Translations under genes and position numbers: made by a program | Shown: positions 1 to 8,988 of the stretch, piece after piece | Numbering within the stretch: position 1 is the first letter of the stretch | How the letters are laid out: each line of letters opens with the position of its first letter | Notes under the pieces: generated by a model | Told to the model about the DNA's origin: nothing | The model's database searches: none | What the model saw: the letters and a program-made list of their open reading frames with translations, nothing else | Origin: Bryobacterales bacterium | Lineage (GTDB): Bacteria > Acidobacteriota > Terriglobia > Bryobacterales > Bryobacteraceae | DNA length: 64,000 nt | Assembly (NCBI GenBank): GCA_003170295.1 | Contig: PNAJ01000162.1 | Location: 51,028 to 115,027 of the forward strand | Direction of reading: 5' to 3'

Positions 1-501
1 CCGATTCGTGCGAATTTTACCGTCAGTGAGCAGGAATATCTCGGCTTCACGCACCAATCCGGCATTGAAGTCTCGAAGCTGCCCCTCGACTTGATCCTTT
101 CCGACGGCACCACCTATGGAAAAAAAGGGCGGTTCTTTTTCGCCGACCGCGAGGTGAATCAAAACACCGGCTCCATACAATTGACCGCGCTGTTTCCCAA
201 TCCAGGAAATATTCTGCGGCCGGGGCAGTACGCCAAGGTCCGCGCAGTGATCGGCACGAAGCAGGGTGCGCTCCTGATCCCGCAGCGCGCTGTCACCGAA
301 TTGCAGGGCAGTTACCAGGTGGCGGTCGTCGACGCGCAAAATAAAGCGGCTATCGTCACCGTCAAGCCGGGCGATCGCGTCGGCACTCTGTGGGTGATTG
401 AGGATGGTCTCAAGCCCGGGGATCGCGTGGTCGCCGAAGGCGTCCAAAAGGTCGCTCCCGGAGCCACCGTGATTCCTCAAGCCGCGAGCGGAAAGAACTA
501 G
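1..501 (+). CDS. RND efflux periplasmic adaptor (membrane fusion protein), 5'-truncated
   Basis: The reading frame is open from base 1 and only the C-terminal part is present; the first in-frame ATG, at 91, is internal. The visible protein holds the end of the beta-barrel domain and the membrane-proximal domain (residues such as RPGQYAKVRAVI followed by LLIPQRAV and GLKPGDRVVAEG), which are typical of AcrA/MexA-type adaptors. These proteins bridge an inner-membrane RND pump to an outer-membrane channel across the periplasm. The stop TAG is followed directly by the ATG of the pump gene, which indicates one operon. The missing N-terminus should carry the lipoprotein signal and the coiled-coil hairpin. 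The substrate cannot be deduced. Confidence 0.9.
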   Translation, partial: PIRANFTVSEQEYLGFTHQSGIEVSKLPLDLILSDGTTYGKKGRFFFADREVNQNTGSIQLTALFPNPGNILRPGQYAKVRAVIGTKQGALLIPQRAVTELQGSYQVAVVDAQNKAAIVTVKPGDRVGTLWVIEDGLKPGDRVVAEGVQKVAPGATVIPQAASGKN

Positions 502-3500
502 ATGTCGAAATTCTTCATTAACAGGCCCATCGTGGCCATGGTGATTTCTCTGCTCCTGGTCATCATGGGCACGATCGCGATTTTCTCCCTTCCCATCGCG
601 CAGTTCCCCGCTATAGCGCCGCCCGAAGTCCAGATTCAGGCCAGCTACGTCGGAGCCGACGCGCAGACGGTCGAACAGTCCGTCGCCACGCCTATCGAGC
701 AGCAGATGAGCGGAGTCGACAACATGAACTACATGACGTCGCTCAACGCCGCGAATGGTCAGATGACTATGATCGTCGACTTCGACGTGAAGACCGATCC
801 CAACACCGATCTCATCCTCACGCAGATCCGCGAAACGCAGGCACAATCCCAGCTTCCCTCCGATGTCGTGAACTTCGGCGTGACGGTCCAGAAGTCGCTT
901 ACCGCGCCGATGATGGTGCTCGGCCTCTATTCGCCCAAAGGCACGTACGATGCCCAATTCCTCGCCAATTACGCCTTTATCAACCTCAACGATCAGTTGA
1001 CGCGCCTTCCCGGTATCGGAAGCGTGCAGGTGTTCGGAGCCGGCCAGTATGCCATGCGCCTGTGGGTGAAGCCCGATCAGTTGGCCAAACTGGGCATCAC
1101 CGTGCCCGATATGATCAGCGCGATTCAGGCCCAAAACACGGTAAATCCGGCAGGACAGATCGGAGCCGCGCCCATCCCCAGAGGCCAGGAGTTCACCTAC
1201 GCAGTCCGTGCACAAGGCCGCCTCACTTCGCCCGAGGAGTTTGAGCGAATCGTCGTGCGCGAAAACCCGAACGGCGGAATCGTTCGCGTCAAGGACATCG
1301 CACGCGTCGAACTTGGTTCGCAGGATTACACCGTCTTCGGCCGCTTGAATGGAAAACCAAGCGCCATCGTCGCGCTCTATCAATTGCCCGGCAGCAACGC
1401 GGTCGACGGAGCCAACGCCGTCAAGAAGCTGATGGTGGATATGAAAAAACGCTTTCCACAAGACGTCGATTTTGTGGTTGCGCTCGATACCACCAAGTCC
1501 GTCAGCCAGGGGATCAAGGATATTGTCATTACACTACTGATCTCAATTCTATTGGTCGCCCTCGTGGTCTACATCTTCCTGCAAGGCTGGCGAGCCACCC
1601 TGATTCCCCTGCTGGCCGTGCCCGTGTCGTTGATCGGAACATTCGTGTTCTTCCCGGCCTTCGGTTTCTCCATCAACACTCTCTCGCTATTTGGATTGGT
1701 GCTCGCGATCGGACTCGTGGTGGACGACGCCATCGTGGTTGTGGAAGCGGTATCGCGCCATATAGAACAAGGATTATCGCCGAAAGATGCCGCGTTCAAA
1801 GCGATGGAGGAGATCACCGCGCCCGTTATTGGTATCGCGCTGGTTCTCTCCGCGGTGTTTATTCCCACGGCGTTCATTCCCGGAATTACAGGACGCCTGT
1901 ATCAGCAATTCGCGGTAACCATCGCCATCTCTGTGATTCTCTCGGCGTTCAACGCGCTCACGCTGAGCCCCGCGCTTTCCGCGCTGCTGTTGAAGCCGAA
2001 AGAGAAAAGGGAAAAGGTCAGCCTGCTGCAGCGGTTTTTCGATTGGTTCAATCGCGTTTTCGCAAGCCAGACAGAGCGCTATATTCGCTGGTCCGGCGCG
2101 CTGATCCGCAAGAGCGCCGTCGCGTTCATTGTGCTGGCGGCCTTCGCCGCGGGTGCCTGGTTCTTCAGCGGCAAAGTGCCCTCCAGCTTTCTTCCCGATG
2201 AAGATCAGGGCTACATGTTCCTCCATCTTCAGCTCCCCAACGCCGCTTCACTCGAGCGCACCGATCACGCCGCGAGGAAAGTCGAGCAGATTCTCGCCAA
2301 GATGCCGGGCGTCGAATACACCACCACCGTCTGCGGATTCAGCCTCCTGAGTTTCGTTCGCACCAGCTACAACGGCCTCTTCTTTGTCACCCTCAAGGAC
2401 TGGGATAGTCGCAAAACCAAGGAAGAGCGCTATCAGGAGATTGTCCAGAGAGTCAATCGCGAGCTTAGTCAGATGCCTGACGGATTCGCGCTCGGCTTCT
2501 CGCCGCCGGCAATTCCGGGCGTCGGAACTTCCGGCGGATTTACCTTCGTTCTCGAAGATCGCGCCGGCAAGGACGTACAGTTCCTGGCGGACAATCTGCA
2601 AAAGTTCATGGCCGCGGCCGGCAAGCGTCCGGAGATCGCGGGCATGCTCACTACGTTTTTGCCCAGCGTCCCGCAACAGTTTCTGGACGTCGATCGCGAC
2701 AAAGTTCTCAAGCAGGGAGTACCTCTGAGCGATGTGTATCGAACCATTCAGGCCTACATGGGCGGCGTGTTCATAAACTACTTCAACCGCTTCGGCCGCC
2801 AGTGGCAGGTTTACGTCGAAGCCGAAGGCGACTACCGTAAGAACACCGATAACCTCAGCCAGTTTTACGTCCGCAACAGCAGCGGCAGCATGGTTCCTCT
2901 ATCTTCGTTAACGAAGTTCGAGTCCCGCTCCGGCCCCGAATTTACCATGCGCTATAATCTCCATCGCTCCGCGCAAATTATCGGAAGCGCCGCCCCAGGT
3001 TATAGCTCGCAGCAGGCCATGAAGGCGCTCGAAGAGACGTTCGATCAGACCATGCCCCGCGAAATGGGCTACGACTACATGGGCATGTCGTTCCAGGAAA
3101 AGAAAGCCGAGCAGGGCGTCTCTTCGGGAGTGGTTTTCGCATTCTCGATCCTGTTCGTCTTCCTGATCCTGGCCGCTCTCTACGAGAGCTGGACGCTGCC
3201 GTTCAGCGTTTTGCTCAGCACTCCGATCGCGATGTTCGGTGCGTTCTTCATCCTGTGGCTGCGCCGCCTCGTCGTCGGCTGGTTCCTGCCTCCTTATATG
3301 GTGCAAATTGAGAACGACGTCTACTCGCAAATCGGACTCGTCATGCTGATCGGTCTGGCAGCGAAAAACGCCATTTTGATTGTGGAATTCGCCGTCGACG
3401 AACTCAAGAAAGGGAAGCCTCTGGTCGACGCCGCGCTCGAAGGCGCTCGCCTCCGCCTGCGTCCCATTTTGATGACATCGTTCGCGTTCATCCTCGGTTG

Positions 3501-3705
3501 CGTGCCGCTGTGGTTCGCAAGCGGCGCCGGTGCGGTCGGCCGCCAGATCATGGGCACCACCGTAATCGGCGGAATGTTGACCGCCAGCGCCATCGGCATC
3601 TTCTTCATCCCCGCAATTTTCTACGTGGTCGAGAAACTTTCTGGTGCCGGGAAACCCGTCCTGGGACTGCTGCCGCCGAGTCCCGCGCCGGCGCAGGGAG
3701 ACTAA
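502..3705 (+). CDS. RND multidrug efflux permease, HAE1 (AcrB-like) family
   Basis: This 1067-residue inner-membrane proton-driven exporter has the full length of the AcrB/MexB family. It begins MSKFFINRPIVAMVISLLL, the usual first transmembrane helix, and shows twelve expected hydrophobic segments with two large periplasmic loops. The proton-relay aspartates lie in GLVVDDAIVVVE (about residue 405) and the conserved lysine in GLAAKNAILIVEFA (about residue 955). It starts immediately after the adaptor stop codon and ends three bases before the channel gene, so it is the middle gene of an adaptor-pump-channel operon. Family membership is secure; whether it exports drugs, dyes, bile-like compounds or metabolites is not visible from sequence. 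Confidence 0.97.
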   Translation: MSKFFINRPIVAMVISLLLVIMGTIAIFSLPIAQFPAIAPPEVQIQASYVGADAQTVEQSVATPIEQQMSGVDNMNYMTSLNAANGQMTMIVDFDVKTDPNTDLILTQIRETQAQSQLPSDVVNFGVTVQKSLTAPMMVLGLYSPKGTYDAQFLANYAFINLNDQLTRLPGIGSVQVFGAGQYAMRLWVKPDQLAKLGITVPDMISAIQAQNTVNPAGQIGAAPIPRGQEFTYAVRAQGRLTSPEEFERIVVRENPNGGIVRVKDIARVELGSQDYTVFGRLNGKPSAIVALYQLPGSNAVDGANAVKKLMVDMKKRFPQDVDFVVALDTTKSVSQGIKDIVITLLISILLVALVVYIFLQGWRATLIPLLAVPVSLIGTFVFFPAFGFSINTLSLFGLVLAIGLVVDDAIVVVEAVSRHIEQGLSPKDAAFKAMEEITAPVIGIALVLSAVFIPTAFIPGITGRLYQQFAVTIAISVILSAFNALTLSPALSALLLKPKEKREKVSLLQRFFDWFNRVFASQTERYIRWSGALIRKSAVAFIVLAAFAAGAWFFSGKVPSSFLPDEDQGYMFLHLQLPNAASLERTDHAARKVEQILAKMPGVEYTTTVCGFSLLSFVRTSYNGLFFVTLKDWDSRKTKEERYQEIVQRVNRELSQMPDGFALGFSPPAIPGVGTSGGFTFVLEDRAGKDVQFLADNLQKFMAAAGKRPEIAGMLTTFLPSVPQQFLDVDRDKVLKQGVPLSDVYRTIQAYMGGVFINYFNRFGRQWQVYVEAEGDYRKNTDNLSQFYVRNSSGSMVPLSSLTKFESRSGPEFTMRYNLHRSAQIIGSAAPGYSSQQAMKALEETFDQTMPREMGYDYMGMSFQEKKAEQGVSSGVVFAFSILFVFLILAALYESWTLPFSVLLSTPIAMFGAFFILWLRRLVVGWFLPPYMVQIENDVYSQIGLVMLIGLAAKNAILIVEFAVDELKKGKPLVDAALEGARLRLRPILMTSFAFILGCVPLWFASGAGAVGRQIMGTTVIGGMLTASAIGIFFIPAIFYVVEKLSGAGKPVLGLLPPSPAPAQGD

Positions 3706-3708
3706 CGC

Positions 3709-5118
3709 ATGAGATTTCCATTCATCGCCATTCCGCTGCTCTTTCTTACCGGTTGCGCGGTCGGGCCGAATTACCAGCGCCCGGTTGTTCCCGCTCCGGT
3801 CACCTTTCGAGCCCCGGAGCCCCTTCCGGCCGATCAGGCGGCATCGCTCGCCGACCTCAAGTGGTTTGAAATATTCAAGGACCCTGAACTGCAAAAGCTG
3901 GTCCGCACCGGGCTCGCGCAGAATTACGATTTGCGCGACGCCGTGGCGCGGGTGGAGCAGGCGCGCGCGAATTTCGGCATCACCCGTTCCAATCAGATCC
4001 CGCAAGTCAGTGCCAGCGGCGAAGTCAACTTCACCCGCCTCTCTCGCGACGGAGCCTTCCCGCTTCCCGCCGCCTTCGTGAAGGACCAGAATCGCAATTG
4101 GGGCCAGGCAACACTTAATATGTTGTCCTTCGAGCTCGACCTCTGGGGCCGCCTGCGCCGTGCCACCGAAGCCGCGCGCGCCAATCTTCTCTCGGCGGAC
4201 GAGAACCGCAAAGCCGTCGTCACCACTCTGGTAAGCGACGTCGCCACCGCGTATTTCAATCTGCGGGAGCTCGATTACGAACTCGATATTTCCACCCGCA
4301 CTCTGATCACCCGCAGGGATTCGCTCGTACTCACCCAGCAGCGCCAAACCGGCGGAGTCGCAACCATTCTCGATGTGCGCCAATCCGAACAATTGGTCGA
4401 AACCGCCGCCGAAACGATTCCCTCGCTCCAGCAGCAAATCGAGCAAACGGAAAACCAGATATCGCTTCTGCTGGGCCAGAATCCCGGCATCGTTGCACGC
4501 GGGAAGAGCTTGACCGAACAGGATTTATCGCCCGAAGTCCCCTCCGGCCTGCCGTCCACGCTGCTGGAGCGACGTCCCGATATTCGCGCGGCCGAACAAA
4601 ACTTGATTGCGGCGAATGCACAGATCGGCGTCGCAAAAGCGGCCTATTTCCCGCAGATAAGCTTGACCGCCGCCCTCGGTGGCCAAAGCAGCCAGCTTTC
4701 GAGCCTGTTCGCCGGACCTAAAGCGACCTACAATTTCGTCCCGCAAATCTCCCAGCCCATCTTCACCGCCGGAAAACTCAAATCGAACGTCAAACTTGCT
4801 GAAGCGGAAAGAGATAGCGCGCTGGTGCAATACGAAAAAGCCATCCAGACCGCGTTCAGCGACGTTTCGAACGCCCTGATTTCACATCAGCGCGTGCGAG
4901 AAAGCCGGATCCATCAGCAAGCTTTGGTGGTGGCGCTGGAAGATCGTAAGCGATTGTCTTATATGCGATATCGTGGCGGCGTCGACACGCAGTTAAACGC
5001 GCTCGATTCCGATCGCGACCTCTTCCAGGCTGAACTGACCCTGGCGCAGTTGAAGCGCAACGAAATCCTGAGCGTCGTGCAGCTCTATAAGGCGCTCGGC
5101 GGAGGATGGCAGAATTAA
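3709..5118 (+). CDS. Efflux outer-membrane channel lipoprotein, NodT/OprM family
   Basis: The 469-residue product begins with a lipoprotein signal peptide whose lipobox is LTGC (Cys16), followed by AVGPNYQRP, the family's standard N-terminus. Two OEP repeats (about residues 60-250 and 275-460) provide the TolC-like beta-barrel and helical tunnel; LLERRPDIRAAEQNL in the middle is the usual second-repeat signature. It is the outer-membrane exit duct for the RND pump encoded immediately upstream, and completes a three-gene tripartite system. The start ATG is three bases after the pump stop, so expression is probably coupled. Nothing is unusual in length. Confidence 0.95.
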   Translation: MRFPFIAIPLLFLTGCAVGPNYQRPVVPAPVTFRAPEPLPADQAASLADLKWFEIFKDPELQKLVRTGLAQNYDLRDAVARVEQARANFGITRSNQIPQVSASGEVNFTRLSRDGAFPLPAAFVKDQNRNWGQATLNMLSFELDLWGRLRRATEAARANLLSADENRKAVVTTLVSDVATAYFNLRELDYELDISTRTLITRRDSLVLTQQRQTGGVATILDVRQSEQLVETAAETIPSLQQQIEQTENQISLLLGQNPGIVARGKSLTEQDLSPEVPSGLPSTLLERRPDIRAAEQNLIAANAQIGVAKAAYFPQISLTAALGGQSSQLSSLFAGPKATYNFVPQISQPIFTAGKLKSNVKLAEAERDSALVQYEKAIQTAFSDVSNALISHQRVRESRIHQQALVVALEDRKRLSYMRYRGGVDTQLNALDSDRDLFQAELTLAQLKRNEILSVVQLYKALGGGWQN

Positions 5119-5121
5119 GGC

Positions 5122-5174
5122 CAATTAAGGCTTCCTCAAGCCGCTTCTCGTGACATTTATGGTCATTTAAGGTC
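5122..5174 (+). repeat. Short dispersed intergenic repeat, copy 1
   Basis: The stretch just after the NodT stop begins CAATTAAGGCT and continues with CTT.TC.TGAC.TTT and a further TTAAGG. A related 53-bp stretch starts at 50128; I count about 39 of 53 identical positions by eye, with the first eleven identical. Both copies sit at gene boundaries. The end of the cupin gene on the other strand overlaps its last bases. Its function is unknown. Confidence 0.4.
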
Positions 5175-5738
5175 GGCCTTTGCCGCTGCTTCATCCTTAA
5201 GGGGAGTTACCTTGTCAGGATCGATCCGCACCATCAGGTAGCGGATATGATCGTCGATCCTGGTAAACCAATGTCCGACTCCGGCAGGAATGACGATGAC
5301 GTCGCCCGGTTTGAGTTGATACGTCACCCCGTTTCGGATGGACGTACCGTTGCTACCTGGACCGTTCAACATCCTGACATTGTCGTTACTTGCTGGCCGC
5401 CGCTTCATATCTACAATGTCCGGGCCCGTGACCAGAGTGGCTGAACCGTCGATGATGTGATAAACCTCGCTCACTAAGTCATGCTCGGCAACGGGCGACT
5501 CGCCGGATAGCGTACGGCGATAGACGACTCCGATGTCAACGTGACTCTTGCCGATATCCACCGCACGCACCTGTTGATCGGACACATCGTTTGCGACAAT
5601 CCTCGCCGGCGCACGCTTCAAATATGCCTGCAATTCGTCGTTACCGATATACGTCGCGGAACAGTGGTTGCAACTTGGTTTCGTATCCTGCGCGCACAGC
5701 GCGAACGCCACTACGGCGATGCTTAATGCTTTGGCCAT
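5163..5738 (-). CDS. Secreted cupin-domain protein
   Basis: The 191-residue protein starts with a short cleavable signal (MAKALSIAVVAFALCAQ) and then a CNHC pair that could bind metal or form a disulphide. The C-terminal half is a single cupin fold: the first motif is around HDLVSEVYHIIDGSA and the second is PGDVIVIPAGVGHWF, with histidines and a glutamate positioned as metal ligands. Cupins of this type range from dioxygenases to sugar-binding proteins, so no reaction is assigned. Its start overlaps the end of the NHL-repeat gene by 16 bases, and the two are likely translated from one message. Confidence 0.85.
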   Translation of the reverse strand: MAKALSIAVVAFALCAQDTKPSCNHCSATYIGNDELQAYLKRAPARIVANDVSDQQVRAVDIGKSHVDIGVVYRRTLSGESPVAEHDLVSEVYHIIDGSATLVTGPDIVDMKRRPASNDNVRMLNGPGSNGTSIRNGVTYQLKPGDVIVIPAGVGHWFTRIDDHIRYLMVRIDPDKVTPLKDEAAAKADLK

Positions 5739-6877
5739 AATACCCCTTGATCCTTCTTCGTCACCGGGGCCAGGCCTTTGTAAATGAATCTCTGCACGCG
5801 CTGCCCACGGTACGTCTCAGTGGTGTAAATATTTCCTTTGGAATCGGTGGCAATGCTGTGCGGTCCATAGAATTCGCCTGGCTGGCGTCCACCTTGTCCG
5901 AAAGTGGTAAGAACCTCAAGCGAAGCGCGGTCCAGGATATGCACAGTGTCGTTTTCCACGTCGGTCACATAGAGATACTTCTGTTGCGCGTCTCTGGAGA
6001 AGGCGAGATCGGTCGCCGAACCGGAGCCCATCGTGCTTGTCTCGACGAATCCTTCTTTGAGGAAGGCGCCGTCCGGCTTGAAAATCTGAATTCGGTCGTT
6101 GGCCCGATCGCAGACATAAAGCAAGCCATCGCCTGAGAATTGAGCACAGTGCACCGGGTTGCGAAACTGCTGGGCGGCGGGATCGCCCGGCTTGTACGGG
6201 CCGAGGTTGATGTCGTCCGGTTTGTGACCATACGCGCCCCAGTGGCGCTTGTACTTGCCGGTATCCGCGTCGAACACGACGACGCGATGGTTGCCGTAAC
6301 CATCGGCGACATAGAGCTCGTTGGTCTTTGGATCGACAAAAGTTTTGGCTGGCTGCCTGAGGTTTTCCAGGTCGTTGCTGCCTTTGCTTTGCCCGGGCTT
6401 GCCAATCTGCAGCAGAAATTTCCCGTCCTGAGTGAACTTCAGGAGCATGTCATCGCTCAAACTGACATTCGGGACTCCCCGGCTGTTGCCGCCAATCCAG
6501 ACGTTGCCCTTGTAGTCGATGGTGATTCCGTGGTTGGATACCGGCCAATCGAAACCCTCGCCCGGACCACCCCAATGGCGGAGGAGATTGCCGGCCTGAT
6601 CGAACTCCAGAACCGGTGGCGCCGGCGCGCAGCATTGCGCGAGGGGAGGGTTGGTCGTCGCGTGCGTTTCTCCGGGTTCGAGCGACCCCGGCCGATGAAT
6701 AATCCAGACGTGGTCTTGCGCATCGACCGCCACGCCGATCGTGGCCCCGAGAATCCAGTGGTTCGGGAGCGGCTTCGGCCACCTCAAGTCCACTTCAAAT
6801 TTCGGCGCCATGATCGTGGCGGCGTGCACGCTGAGGACTGCAAGAAAAACCATAGCCGAGGATGAACCAAGCTTCAT
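5723..6877 (-). CDS. NHL-repeat six-bladed beta-propeller protein, secreted
   Basis: The 384-residue product has an N-terminal signal peptide (MKLGSSSAMVFLAVLSVHAA) and repeating NHL units, for example YVADGYGNHRVVVFDADTG and GPHSIATDSKGNIYTTETYR. This resembles peptidyl-alpha-hydroxyglycine amidating lyase-like and teneurin-like propellers. Such extracytoplasmic propellers bind ligands or act as lyases; no catalytic set could be confirmed by eye. It is the first gene of a pair with the cupin gene. No clear ribosome-binding site precedes the ATG; a TATATT lies eight bases upstream of the start codon. Confidence 0.85.
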   Translation of the reverse strand: MKLGSSSAMVFLAVLSVHAATIMAPKFEVDLRWPKPLPNHWILGATIGVAVDAQDHVWIIHRPGSLEPGETHATTNPPLAQCCAPAPPVLEFDQAGNLLRHWGGPGEGFDWPVSNHGITIDYKGNVWIGGNSRGVPNVSLSDDMLLKFTQDGKFLLQIGKPGQSKGSNDLENLRQPAKTFVDPKTNELYVADGYGNHRVVVFDADTGKYKRHWGAYGHKPDDINLGPYKPGDPAAQQFRNPVHCAQFSGDGLLYVCDRANDRIQIFKPDGAFLKEGFVETSTMGSGSATDLAFSRDAQQKYLYVTDVENDTVHILDRASLEVLTTFGQGGRQPGEFYGPHSIATDSKGNIYTTETYRGQRVQRFIYKGLAPVTKKDQGVLWPKH

Positions 6878-6960
6878 ACCGAGTCAATATACACAATCCC
6901 ATCGGGCGTTTGCTCCAGCACCTAGTGGTATCAGCCAAACCGTTAGCACCGTTGTCGCCT

Positions 6961-7062
6961 TGTAGGGCGGCCAATGTTGGCTGCGGCCTGCCTTTGGGCA
7001 GGCCTTCGACGATCAACAAAGCCGCCTGAAATGCGGCTGCAGCCAATATTGGCCGCCCTACA
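6961..7062. repeat. Nested palindromic intergenic element (102 bp)
   Basis: A 24-bp outer inverted repeat (6961-6984 against 7039-7062, 23 of 24 pairs) encloses two inner hairpins: GGCCTGCC-TTT-GGGCAGGCC near 6985 and GCCGC-N7-GCGGC at 7021-7037. The whole element should fold into a long branched stem-loop. It lies between the divergently oriented NHL gene start and the 3' end of the sugar ABC operon, so it could act as a terminator for the ABC operon. Its architecture resembles that of the element at 47036-47138 although the sequences differ. Confidence 0.75.
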
Positions 7063-7077
7063 AGAGGAGTCCCCGAG

Positions 7078-8163
7078 CTAATGTTCTTGCGGCGACACTC
7101 GAATGGCCTCCGTAGTATGAGTATCGAACCAATGAAGTTGTTCGGGGCGGATGCGAAACCAGGCGAGGCTATCGAAATCGGCCCGCGTGCCGGCAGGGGC
7201 GCGCAGAGTCACATGAACGTCGTCCAGAGCCAGGCGGATCAAGGTCTCGTTGCCCAGGTCCTCGGTGACCCAGACGCGCGCGGCGGTCCAACCGGGATTC
7301 CCGGTGGCGGAGAATTCGACGTCTTCGGGCCGGAAACCGAGCGTGATCTCGCGGCGTGCTCCGATCGCTCGAAGCTCGTCGGAGGTGAGCCCGAAGGACA
7401 AACCAGCGCGGCAAAAAACTCCGGACTCGACGACGCCCGGGAGCAGATTCATGGACGGGCTGCCGACGAATCCCGCTACAAACAAATTCGCGGGGCGGCG
7501 ATATACTTCCGAAGGCGTGTCGTACTGTTGCAGGAGACCGTCTCTGAGGATCGCGATGCGGCTGGCAAGAGTCATGGCCTCCACTTGATCGTGCGTGACG
7601 TAAAGCGTGACGACCGCGAGCTCGTGCTGAAGGTGTTTCAACTCGGCGCGCATGTCGATGCGCAGACGGGAATCGAGGTTCGACAGTGGCTCATCCATCA
7701 GGAAGGCTTGCGGGCGCCGGATGATCGCGCGAGCCAATGCGACCCGCTGGCGCTCGCCGCCGGAGAGCTGCTTAGGCAGATTTCGCAGTAAATGGGAGAG
7801 CCCGAGCCGCGCGCCGATTCGCTCCACCTCGGCGGAAATTTCGGAGGTGGGGCGGCGGCGTACTCGCAACGGAAAGCCGATGTTTTGGGCGACGGTCATG
7901 TGAGGATAGAGCGCGTAGCCCTGAAACACCATGGCGACATCGCGATGGTGGGGCTGGGCGCGGGTGATGTCACGACCGCGGAGGTTCACCGTGCCCTCAT
8001 CGGGCTCTTCGAGTCCGGCAATGATCCGGAGCAAAGTGGATTTGCCACAGCCCGAGGGGCCTAGGAGGACCACGAATTCTCCTTCGCGGGCTTCGATCGT
8101 CACGCCGCGGAGCGCCTCTTGCGCGCCGAATCGCTTGGTGATATTTTCAACTCGCAAGCTCAT
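7078..8163 (-). CDS. Sugar ABC importer ATP-binding subunit (MalK/UgpC type)
   Basis: This 361-residue cytoplasmic ATPase has Walker A GPSGCGKST (about residue 36), the Q-loop in MVFQGYALYPHMTV, signature LSGGERQRVALARA, Walker B AFLMDEP and the H-loop in LYVTHDQVEAMTLA. The C-terminal third forms the TOBE/MOP-like regulatory domain seen in CUT1-family sugar transporters (ITLGFRPEDVEF). It is the last of four genes in the importer operon, starting three bases after the upstream permease stop. It should energise uptake by the two permeases. The substrate is not determined; MalK, UgpC and other CUT1 ATPases share this layout. Confidence 0.95.
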   Translation of the reverse strand: MSLRVENITKRFGAQEALRGVTIEAREGEFVVLLGPSGCGKSTLLRIIAGLEEPDEGTVNLRGRDITRAQPHHRDVAMVFQGYALYPHMTVAQNIGFPLRVRRRPTSEISAEVERIGARLGLSHLLRNLPKQLSGGERQRVALARAIIRRPQAFLMDEPLSNLDSRLRIDMRAELKHLQHELAVVTLYVTHDQVEAMTLASRIAILRDGLLQQYDTPSEVYRRPANLFVAGFVGSPSMNLLPGVVESGVFCRAGLSFGLTSDELRAIGARREITLGFRPEDVEFSATGNPGWTAARVWVTEDLGNETLIRLALDDVHVTLRAPAGTRADFDSLAWFRIRPEQLHWFDTHTTEAIRVSPQEH

Positions 8164-8166
8164 CGG

Positions 8167-8988
8167 TTAGCCCTTCAGCGCGCCCAGAGAAAGGCCGCGG
8201 ACGAAGTATCGCTGTGCGGCCGCGGCGAAGATCAGTACTGGCAACATCGCGACGACGCCTGCGGCACTCATCGCGCCCCATTGAATCTCATATTGAGTGA
8301 CGTGCGAGGCGATGCCGACCGGAACCGTCATCGCCGATTCTGTCTGCGAGAGAATGAGCGCGAAGAGGAATTCATTCCAGGCCACGATGAGGCAGAAGAC
8401 GGCGGTCGCGGCCAGACCCGGCCGGACGAGAGGCAGAACAATGCGGAGCAGCACTCCGATGCGCGATTCGCCATCGAGCAGCGCGGCTTCCTCGATCTCT
8501 TTCGGCAGGTCCTCTATGAATCCGCGCATCATCCAGACCACGAAAGGCAAGTTCAGCGCCACGTCGACTAGCACCAGTCCGCTGAGTGAGTTGAGCAGCC
8601 GAAGCTCGCGCAGCATCAGGAACAGCGGAATGATGGTCACGATCGGCGGAAGCATGCGGTTGGAAAGAATCCAGAAGCCGATCCCTCGCGCCCAATCGTG
8701 CGGCCAGGGGAAGCGGACCAGCCCATACGCGGCAGGGAGGCCAAGCGCGAGCGCGATTAGAGTGGAGCACGTCGAGACGATCACCGAGTTGAGAAAGTAG
8801 CGCCCGAATGCGTCGTGACTGAAGATCGCGGAGTAGTGGCGGAGGGTGGGCGTGAAGCTGAACCACAAGGGCGGCGATGCGAACTGGTCGATCTCGCGTT
8901 TGAGAGAGATCGTGACCAGCCAATAGATCGGAGCGAGAGCTGCGGCAAGGGCTAGGAATGCGGCGGTGTATTTGAGGGATGTTTTCAT
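8167..8988 (-). CDS. Sugar ABC transporter permease (MalG/UgpE type)
   Basis: The 273-residue inner-membrane protein has six predicted hydrophobic helices and the cytoplasmic EAA loop EEAALLDGESRIGVLLRIVL, which contacts the ATPase. It begins MKTSLKYTAAFLALAAALAP and ends with the KG-type tail usual for this family. It is the third gene of the importer operon; its ATG overlaps the preceding permease stop in an ATGA arrangement, suggesting translational coupling. Together with the other permease it forms the translocation pore. No defects are seen. Confidence 0.93.
   Translation of the reverse strand: MKTSLKYTAAFLALAAALAPIYWLVTISLKREIDQFASPPLWFSFTPTLRHYSAIFSHDAFGRYFLNSVIVSTCSTLIALALGLPAAYGLVRFPWPHDWARGIGFWILSNRMLPPIVTIIPLFLMLRELRLLNSLSGLVLVDVALNLPFVVWMMRGFIEDLPKEIEEAALLDGESRIGVLLRIVLPLVRPGLAATAVFCLIVAWNEFLFALILSQTESAMTVPVGIASHVTQYEIQWGAMSAAGVVAMLPVLIFAAAAQRYFVRGLSLGALKG

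Noticed and set aside
2908..4446. Long open frame (512 codons) on the minus strand opposite the RND pump and channel genes
   Set aside because: It is antisense to two clear genes, has Arg/Gly/Asp-rich low-complexity translation and no domain. High GC creates such frames.
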